This document shows, in pieces, positions 58,926 through 64,000 of a stretch of 64,000 nucleotides of DNA; the stretch's first letter is position 1, and each line of letters opens with the position of its first letter. The stretch is taken from the NCBI GenBank assembly GCA_030550535.1, contig JAUQPF010000026.1:1-64000 (forward strand), in the 5' to 3' direction. The translations under genes were made by a program, and so were the position numbers. This stretch comes from Candidatus Bipolaricaulota bacterium (GTDB lineage Bacteria > Bipolaricaulota > Bipolaricaulia > Bipolaricaulales > Bipolaricaulaceae). The notes beneath the pieces are model-generated. The model did no database searches. It was not told the DNA's origin and saw only the letters and a list, made by a program, of their open reading frames with translations.

Positions 58926-60149
58926 CTACACGGCGCGCAGAACTAAAGAGGCGTTCTGACCCCCAAAGCCGAAGGAGTTCTTGAGGGCTACGCGGACCCG
59001 CGCGGGCCTGGGCGCGCCCGGGACGTAGTCCAGGTCGCAGTCGGGATCGCGGTTCCGCCAGGTCACCGTGGCCGGGATCATCCCCTCCAGGAAAGCAAAA
59101 AGGACGGCGCCGAGCTCCGCGGCGCCCGCCGCCCCCAAGAGGTGGCCGATCTGGGATTTCGTGGAGCTCACGGGGACCTCCGGGGCTTTTGCCCCCAAGA
59201 GCCTCTTTAGGGCCAGGGTTTCCGCGCGGTCGTTGAGGGGGGTGGAGGTGCCGTGGGCGTTCACGTAGTCCACGGCCTCGGGAGGAAGACCGGCCTGCGC
59301 CAGGGCCGCGGCCATGGCCCGGTACGCGCCCTCCCCGTCCTCCGGGGGCGCCGTGATGTGGAAGGCATCGGAGCTTTGGCCGAAGCCCACCACCTCCGCC
59401 AGGGCCTCCCCACCCCGCCGCCGAAGATGCTCCTCGCTCTCCAGGACCAAAACCGCCGCGCCTTCGCCCAGGACGAACCCATCCCGGTCGCGGTCGAAGG
59501 GCCGCGAGGCCTGGGAAGGGTCGGGATTCCGGGAGAGGGCCCCCATGCGATCAAAAGCAGCTAAAACGATGGGCAGGATCACGGCCTCCGCCCCGCCCGC
59601 CAAGGCCCAGTCCACAAGGCCGTTGCGGATGAGCTCAAAGGCCAGGCCCACGGCATGGGTGCTGGAGGCGCAGGCCGTGACCACCCCGAAACTCGGCCCT
59701 TTGATGCCCAACTCGATGGAGATCTCCGCAGCCGGAGCGTTGGGCATCATGAGGGGCACGAGGAAAGGCGAGACCCGGTCCGCCCCACGGGTGAGGAAGG
59801 TCTGATGGTTTTCCAAGAGGACCTCCAGGGCGCCGATTCCCGTGCCCACGACCACCGCGCCCTGGCCTTGCCGGGGATCGAGCCGGGCCTCCTCCACCGC
59901 GAGCCTTGCGGCCACCACGGCCATCTGGGAGGCGCGGCCCAGGCGCTTGGCCCGCTTGGGCGAAAGGAACACAACAGGATCGAAGCCGTCGCAGGGCGCC
60001 GCCACCTTGGCCGCGATCCCCGTGAGGTCGAGGTCCGCGTCCACCCGGCGGATGGCCACCCGGCCTTCCTTCAGCCCCTGAAAGAAGGCCGCACGCCCCA
60101 CCCCCAGGGGGCTCACCACCCCAAACCCGCTCACGAACACCCTAGGCAA
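58926..60149 (-). CDS. fabF: Beta-ketoacyl-ACP synthase II
   Basis: 407 residues from a TTG at 60149 (GAGGTGG upstream; gives MPRVFVSGFGVVSPLG); a GTG at 60140 is the alternative. Catalytic Cys in VTACASSTHAVG, His in VNAHGTSTPLND and Lys/His in STKSQIGHLLGAAGA, C-terminal NSFGFGGQNASLV. It condenses malonyl-ACP with acyl-ACP in fatty acid elongation. No other fab gene lies in the window. It overlaps the AtpC-like gene by 8 bp. Confidence 0.93.
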   Translation of the reverse strand: MPRVFVSGFGVVSPLGVGRAAFFQGLKEGRVAIRRVDADLDLTGIAAKVAAPCDGFDPVVFLSPKRAKRLGRASQMAVVAARLAVEEARLDPRQGQGAVVVGTGIGALEVLLENHQTFLTRGADRVSPFLVPLMMPNAPAAEISIELGIKGPSFGVVTACASSTHAVGLAFELIRNGLVDWALAGGAEAVILPIVLAAFDRMGALSRNPDPSQASRPFDRDRDGFVLGEGAAVLVLESEEHLRRRGGEALAEVVGFGQSSDAFHITAPPEDGEGAYRAMAAALAQAGLPPEAVDYVNAHGTSTPLNDRAETLALKRLLGAKAPEVPVSSTKSQIGHLLGAAGAAELGAVLFAFLEGMIPATVTWRNRDPDCDLDYVPGAPRPARVRVALKNSFGFGGQNASLVLRAV

Positions 60150-60390
60150 GCTCCACCTCGTCGGCCACCACCGTCACCACGTCCTCCCGCACGTGCAGGA
60201 CCCCGCGGCGCACGAAAAACCTCTTTTCGCCCTGGGACAGAACGGCGCGCACGGGCGCATCCCGAAGAAGGAACACGGCGGGCGCATGCCTGGGGAGGAT
60301 GCCGAACCAACCCTCCGGGCTTTGGGCGTACACGGCCTGCACGGGGGCGGAGAAAACCGGACGCTCGCAAGAGATGATGCGCAGTTCCAC
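60142..60390 (-). CDS. Stand-alone AtpC-type (F1 epsilon) beta-sandwich domain
   Basis: 82 residues from a GTG at 60390 with TATATT 7 nt upstream and no ribosome site. The sequence matches the N-terminal domain of F1 epsilon: LRIISCERPVFSAPVQAVYA, GWFGILPRHAPAVFLL and RFFVRRGVLHVREDVVTVVA. The C-terminal helical hairpin (about 50 residues) is absent, and no other ATP synthase gene is near. It could still be the cell's epsilon subunit, since the helices are dispensable in some species, or a separate protein. It overlaps fabF. Confidence 0.8.
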   Translation of the reverse strand: MELRIISCERPVFSAPVQAVYAQSPEGWFGILPRHAPAVFLLRDAPVRAVLSQGEKRFFVRRGVLHVREDVVTVVADEVELA

Positions 60391-60397
60391 GGCCCCA

Positions 60398-60403
60398 AAT
60401 ATA
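60398..60403 (-). promoter_or_regulatory. -10 box of the AtpC-like gene, leaderless type
   Basis: Minus-strand TATATT, 7 nt before the GTG start, in the gap after recO. Confidence 0.55.
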
Positions 60404-60415
60404 GCGATCGGCCCC

Positions 60416-61111
60416 CTAGCGGGCGAGCTGAACCTCACGGAAGGCCAGGGTGAGGCGCTCGATCTCCGCAAGATCCGCAGGAGCCAGGCGCAGGCGCAAA
60501 AGCGCCGCCAAGGGAAGACGCAAAAGCCCGTCCATGGCCTTCTGAAGGCGCGGGGGAACCGCCAGGCCCTCGCCCCCGCAGGCGCGGCACAGGAGCCCGC
60601 CCCGCTCCGGGACCCAAAAGAGATCCTCCGCTTTTCCGCAGGCCACGCAGCCCTGAAGGGCGGGTCGGTACCCCAAGAGGGAAAGGAGGCGCAGCCGATA
60701 GGCCGCAAGCAGGGTCTGCGGGGCGGGGCTCTCCCCAAGCGCAAGGAGGAAGCTCTGGGTGAGGCGGAAGGGCCGGGGATCCGGGACCTCCCGGGGCACG
60801 AGCTCCCAGGCCCAGCGCAGAAGGAGGAGCGCTGCCTCCAGCCGGGCGAGATCCTCACGGATCCTGGGGAAATCCTGAAGGAGGGTGGCCTCCCGCAGGA
60901 GGTGGAGGCCGGAGCGCCGCCGATAGTAGATGATCTCCGCGAGGTTCAGGATATCCAGGACCGCGCCGAACGGGCGCTCCAGGCGCCGCGCGCCCTTCAC
61001 CAGAAGCTCCAGCCTTCCCCGGCCCTCCGAAAGGGCGGAGACGATGCGATCGGTTTCCGCATGGTCCTGGGTGCGCAGAACGAGGGCTTTGTCCCGAACG
61101 AGCTCGGGCAA
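60416..61111 (-). CDS. recO: DNA repair protein RecO
   Basis: 231 residues from a TTG at 61111. OB-fold start (DKALVLRTQDHAETDRIVSAL, one residue over a typical motif length; LVKGARRLERPFGAVLD), helical middle, and a zinc-binding pair CVACGKAEDLFWV and LLCRACGG. RecO loads RecA with RecF/RecR and anneals single strands. It starts 2 nt after the deoC stop, so it is probably translated from the deoC transcript. Confidence 0.88.
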   Translation of the reverse strand: MPELVRDKALVLRTQDHAETDRIVSALSEGRGRLELLVKGARRLERPFGAVLDILNLAEIIYYRRRSGLHLLREATLLQDFPRIREDLARLEAALLLLRWAWELVPREVPDPRPFRLTQSFLLALGESPAPQTLLAAYRLRLLSLLGYRPALQGCVACGKAEDLFWVPERGGLLCRACGGEGLAVPPRLQKAMDGLLRLPLAALLRLRLAPADLAEIERLTLAFREVQLAR

Positions 61112-61113
61112 GG

Positions 61114-61785
61114 TTAATCGGGGGCGCCGGCGAGGATGTCCAGGGAGCGGGAAGCTCCGATGCGGTTGGCCCCGGCCTGCACCATCCTGAGGGCGGTCGC
61201 GTAGTCGCGGATCCCCCCGGCGGCCTTCACCCCAAAATGGGGCCCCACGACCCGCCGCAGGAGGGCCACGTCCTCAGGGGTGGCCCCGCCCGGCCCAAAC
61301 CCCGTGGAGGTCTTCACGAAATCCGCGCCCGCGGCCTTCACCAGGATCGCGCCCGCCACCTTCTCCTCCTCGGTGAGGAGGGCGCACTCCAGGATGACCT
61401 TGAGCACGACCGGCCGCGCGACCTTCTGTGTGGCCTCCCGCACGGCCCGGATCTCCGAAAGGATGTAGGCGTAATCCCCGGCCTTAAGGGCGGGAACGTG
61501 GATGACCATGTCCACCTCGTCCGCGCCTTCCTCCACGGCCAGCCGCGCCTCCAGGGCCTTCACCTCCGGCCGGTGCTGGCCGTGGGGGAAGCCCACGGTC
61601 GTGCCCACCCTCACGCCGCCGTCGCGCAGGATCTGCTTGGCGAGCCCCACGAAGTTGGGGGGAACGCACACCGCGTAGAACCCGTGCTGGATGGCCTCCT
61701 GACAGAGCTTCTCCACGCGGGAGCGGTCCACATCCGGCCCAAGCGCGGTGTGGTCGATGAGGCGAGCCAACTCCGCTTTGCGCAT
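61114..61785 (-). CDS. deoC: Deoxyribose-phosphate aldolase
   Basis: 223 residues from the ATG at 61785 (GAGGAGGGGAGG upstream). Schiff-base Lys in VVLKVILECALLTEEE region and FVKTSTGFGPGGATPEDV; a second Lys in VKAAGGIRDYATAL; N-terminal LIDHTALGPDVD. It cleaves deoxyribose 5-phosphate to glyceraldehyde 3-phosphate and acetaldehyde. It follows the MenC-like gene in a GNAT-menC-deoC-recO run. Confidence 0.93.
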   Translation of the reverse strand: MRKAELARLIDHTALGPDVDRSRVEKLCQEAIQHGFYAVCVPPNFVGLAKQILRDGGVRVGTTVGFPHGQHRPEVKALEARLAVEEGADEVDMVIHVPALKAGDYAYILSEIRAVREATQKVARPVVLKVILECALLTEEEKVAGAILVKAAGADFVKTSTGFGPGGATPEDVALLRRVVGPHFGVKAAGGIRDYATALRMVQAGANRIGASRSLDILAGAPD

Positions 61786-61795
61786 CCTCCCCTCC

Positions 61796-62908
61796 TCAAA
61801 GCTTCCAGGTGCGGCTCCAGGTGCAGGAGCGCAGGAGCCTGTCCCAATTGATCTCCACACCCAGGCCCGGCCTTTGGGGCACGGGGATGTGCCCGTCCCT
61901 GAGCTCGAACGGAGGGTCCGCGATGTCCTCGCGAAAGTAGCGCTTGGTGGCGGAGAGGTCGTGGGGAAGGGTGAAGCCCGGGAGCGTGGCGAGGTGCACG
62001 TTCAAGGCCCGGCCAATCCCGGTCTCCAGCATCCCCCCGCACCAAAGGGGGGTTTTCCGCTCCAAAGCCAGGGCATGGATGGCCAGGGCCTCGCTCACCC
62101 CGCCCACCCGACCCTGCTTCACGTTGATGATGCGGCAGGCCCCAAGCGCCAGGGCCTCGCGGGCCCTCCGCGCGGAGGTGATGGACTCGTCAAGGCAAAT
62201 GGGGGTGGAAAGCTCCCGCCCAAGCTCCGCGTGCTCCAAGAGGTCCTCAAAATGGAGGGGCTGCTCCAGCATGAGGAGACCATAGCGATCGAGCTCGCGC
62301 AGGGTGGAGCGATCCTCCAGGGTGTAGGCGCCGTTGGCGTCCACGGAAAGGAGGAGGTCGGGAAAACGCTCGCGCACGGCCCGCACGGGTTCCACATCCC
62401 AGCCCGGTTTGATCTTGAGCTTGACGCGCGGGTACCCCTCGGAAAGAAAGCTTTCCACGGTGGCAAGGAGGGTGGGGATGTCGGGCTGGATGCCCACGCT
62501 CACCCCGGCGGGCACGGCCTCCCGCACCCCGCCCAGAAGCTGGTACAGCGGTTTCCTCTGCAGGCGGGCGTAGATGTCCCAAAGCGCCGCCTCCACCGCG
62601 GCCTTGGCCATGGCGTGGCCGCGGATGGGCGCCAGCACCCGCCCAAGGTCGCAAGGGTGTTCAAAGGCCTTGTGGCCAGAGAGCAGGGGGCGGATGTGCT
62701 CAGAGATGACGTAGCGCGCGGTCTCCACGGTCTCCCAGGAGTACCAGGGGCCGGAGCCGGCCACGCACTCCCCCCAGCCCATGACCCCATCCGCCGTGAG
62801 CGCCACCAAAAGCGCCTGTTTTGCGCGCTCCTCCCCGAAACTCGTGGCGAAAGGGCTCACCAGGGGAAGCTCCACCAAGAACAAGGAAAGGCGTTCCAGA
62901 CGGATCAC
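61796..62908 (-). CDS. menC: MenC/N-acylamino acid racemase-like enolase superfamily enzyme
   Basis: 370 residues from a GTG overlapping the upstream gene by 4 bp. Muconate-lactonizing subgroup: capping domain LPLVSPFATSFGEERAKQAL, catalytic KLKIKPG (KxK), metal ligands LSVDANGAYTL, LEQPLHF and CLDESITS, then VKQGRVGGVSEAL and WCGGMLETGIGRA. This matches the o-succinylbenzoate synthase/N-succinylamino acid racemase family. The GNAT partner next door favours amino acid racemisation via N-acylation over menaquinone synthesis, as no other men gene is present. Confidence 0.88.
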   Translation of the reverse strand: MIRLERLSLFLVELPLVSPFATSFGEERAKQALLVALTADGVMGWGECVAGSGPWYSWETVETARYVISEHIRPLLSGHKAFEHPCDLGRVLAPIRGHAMAKAAVEAALWDIYARLQRKPLYQLLGGVREAVPAGVSVGIQPDIPTLLATVESFLSEGYPRVKLKIKPGWDVEPVRAVRERFPDLLLSVDANGAYTLEDRSTLRELDRYGLLMLEQPLHFEDLLEHAELGRELSTPICLDESITSARRAREALALGACRIINVKQGRVGGVSEALAIHALALERKTPLWCGGMLETGIGRALNVHLATLPGFTLPHDLSATKRYFREDIADPPFELRDGHIPVPQRPGLGVEINWDRLLRSCTWSRTWKL

Positions 62909-63762
62909 CTTCGGGAGAGCACCTCCTCAAGCCCCGCTTTTTCCAGCACGAGGAAGCTCCGTTCTCCCTCGCGGAAAAGCCCGGTCACGATGTAGCCCTC
63001 CTCCAGGTAGGGCTGGAGGAAGCGGCGGCATTCGCCGCGCCAGGCCCGCGCCACCTCAAGGTTCGCCCGCTTTAAAGTTTGGAGGTCGCTGGGGATCTCA
63101 AAGAGGAGGTGGGAGCCGGTGAGGCCGAGGCGGCCGCCGGCCGGCGCCCGCTGCCCCGAGGCCAGCCGCACCGTGCGGTTGATCACCTCCACCTCCCCCA
63201 ACCGCAGGTCCAGAACCGGTTCACCCGCAAGCCGCGCCTCCACCCGGGGCGCCCGCAAATGCCATTCGCACAGGAACCGATCCCCCGGAAGGCCGCGGTT
63301 GCGCTCGTCCCGCATGTCCTCCCCGAAATAGTTAGGGATGTAGCGGCGCACCACCCCGCCCAACTTGTTCAAATTGAAGTGCGCGTTGCGCGATTCCAAG
63401 GGGTCAAATGTCCAGGTGATGAGGTCGATCCCCTGGCGCAGCACGTGCTCCCTTTGGGCGAGCTTCAGCTTGTGGCCGATGCCCTGGTCCTGAAGACCGG
63501 GCCTCACCGCGGTCATGAGGGAGTGGTGGCGGAGCCTTCCCTGCTCCCACAGGCCCAAAGCGGAAAGGGAAAAGCCCAACATCTCCCGGCCAGGACCGAC
63601 CCCGTCGAAGGCCCCAAGGAGGAGCCCGCCCGCCTGGACGATCATGTGGATGAGATGATCGGGCACCACGGAGATATCGGCAAAACCCCAGACCTCCTTC
63701 TGCAGGCGCTCGCAGGCGCGGTAGCCAGCGAAATCCTGTACGGGCTCAATCACTACGTCCAT
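62905..63762 (-). CDS. GNAT-superfamily acyltransferase (COG3375 type)
   Basis: 285 residues. GNAT core: ACERLQKEVWGFADISVVPD, QAGGLLLGAFDG, MTAVRPGLQDQGIGHKLKLAQ (acyl-CoA loop) and LITWTFDPLESRNAHFNLNKLGG cut at its typical NAHFNLNKLG. This family is regularly encoded beside MenC/NSAR-type enzymes, where a succinyl or acyl transfer makes the N-acylamino acid substrate. TATACT 7 nt before the ATG and no ribosome site; the promoter overlaps the end of era. Confidence 0.85.
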   Translation of the reverse strand: MDVVIEPVQDFAGYRACERLQKEVWGFADISVVPDHLIHMIVQAGGLLLGAFDGVGPGREMLGFSLSALGLWEQGRLRHHSLMTAVRPGLQDQGIGHKLKLAQREHVLRQGIDLITWTFDPLESRNAHFNLNKLGGVVRRYIPNYFGEDMRDERNRGLPGDRFLCEWHLRAPRVEARLAGEPVLDLRLGEVEVINRTVRLASGQRAPAGGRLGLTGSHLLFEIPSDLQTLKRANLEVARAWRGECRRFLQPYLEEGYIVTGLFREGERSFLVLEKAGLEEVLSRR

Positions 63763-63769
63763 CGCGCGG

Positions 63770-63775
63770 AGTATA
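63770..63775 (-). promoter_or_regulatory. -10 box of the GNAT-menC-deoC-recO unit, leaderless type
   Basis: Minus-strand TATACT, 7 nt before the GNAT ATG, directly after the era stop codon. Confidence 0.55.
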
Positions 63776-64000
63776 TCAGTCGCCGGTGAGGCGCACGATC
63801 TCCTTCTCGTCCTCGGTCCACTTGGGCCGCACCTTCACCTGGAGGGAGAGGAAGATTTTCTTGCCCAGCATAGCCTCGAGCTCCAGCCGCGCAAGCCTCC
63901 CGATCTCTTTGAGTTTTTGCCCGCCCGCGCCGATCACGATCCCCTTTTGCGAGTCCTTGGCCACATAGATCGTGGCGTAGATCTCGATGAGGGGCTTGTC
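63776..64000 (-). CDS. era: GTPase Era, C-terminal KH domain (partial)
   Basis: The last 74 codons are visible; the gene continues past the right edge. [40 protein letters not shown] and [17 protein letters not shown] form the type II KH domain that binds the 3' end of 16S rRNA. The GTPase domain is outside the window. Confidence 0.93.
   Translation of the reverse strand, partial: DKPLIEIYATIYVAKDSQKGIVIGAGGQKLKEIGRLARLELEAMLGKKIFLSLQVKVRPKWTEDEKEIVRLTGD

Overview
The window is about 64 kb of high-GC, gene-dense bacterial chromosome. Genes run in long same-strand blocks with 1-29 bp overlaps, and there is no rRNA, CRISPR array or transposase gene. A thermophile is suggested by a branched-chain polyamine synthase (BpsA) beside a complete arginine-to-spermidine pathway. 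Several archaeal-type enzymes are present: ApgM phosphoglycerate mutase, pyruvoyl arginine decarboxylase, an AsnRS-like asparagine synthetase and a deoxyhypusine-synthase-like protein. A bifurcation-type NiFe hydrogenase cluster suggests an anaerobe. A deep-branching thermophile, for example a Bipolaricaulota/Acetothermia-like lineage, would fit, but no marker here settles the taxonomy.

Layout. 1-3.8 kb (+): RqcH/NFACT (cut by the window edge), site-2 protease, trigger factor, ClpP (protein quality control). 3.8-6.8 kb (-): sucD, ychF, an EamA transporter, tRNA-Ser and tRNA-Arg. 6.8-10.8 kb (+): peptide-type ABC binding protein and two permeases, no ATPase. 10.9-13.0 kb (+): a 44-residue membrane protein, an HD-GYP protein and a DUF5317 protein. 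13.1-16.5 kb (+): U32-like protein, glutamine-synthetase-like enzyme and an S58 peptidase carrying a palindromic repeat element inside its gene. 16.5-21.8 kb: half-length GreA, panB, a NfeD-FloA-orf40-DUF167 operon, a frameshifted ZIP transporter and a NYN-domain protein. 21.9-29.3 kb (+): YjbQ-like protein, an apparently permuted solute-binding protein, tRNA-Asn and tRNA-Ile, a glycoside-hydrolase-like protein, a poly-proline secreted protein, DUF429 and a TrmH-type methyltransferase, with a HAD hydrolase on the other strand. 29.2-31.5 kb (-): ahcY, an EamA transporter and a ferredoxin.

31.65-46.1 kb (+) is one compact 18-gene unit. It holds a TPR protein, ApgM, a DRTGG/ATPase/DRTGG/PHP cassette, NuoE-like subunit, ATPase, a cysteine-less thioredoxin-fold protein, diaphorase, NiFe hydrogenase small and large subunits, a maturation protease, NuoF with a ferredoxin tail, a second NuoE/NuoF pair, a beta-CASP nuclease and a PfkB kinase. 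The probable task is coupling hydrogen turnover to NAD and ferredoxin, perhaps by flavin-based bifurcation. 46.3-49.6 kb: asparagine synthetase and a multi-sensor diguanylate cyclase. 49.6-54.5 kb (-): the polyamine genes. 54.5-64 kb: M24 peptidase, DUF362 ferredoxin protein, pheS, a dead Gfo/Idh gene, fabF, an isolated AtpC domain, recO, deoC, a MenC-like enzyme with its GNAT partner and the end of era.

A recurring signal is a TANNNT box 6-12 nt before the start codon of many transcription-unit-leading genes that lack a Shine-Dalgarno sequence. Downstream genes have GGAGG-type sites instead, so leaderless mRNAs look common in this genome.
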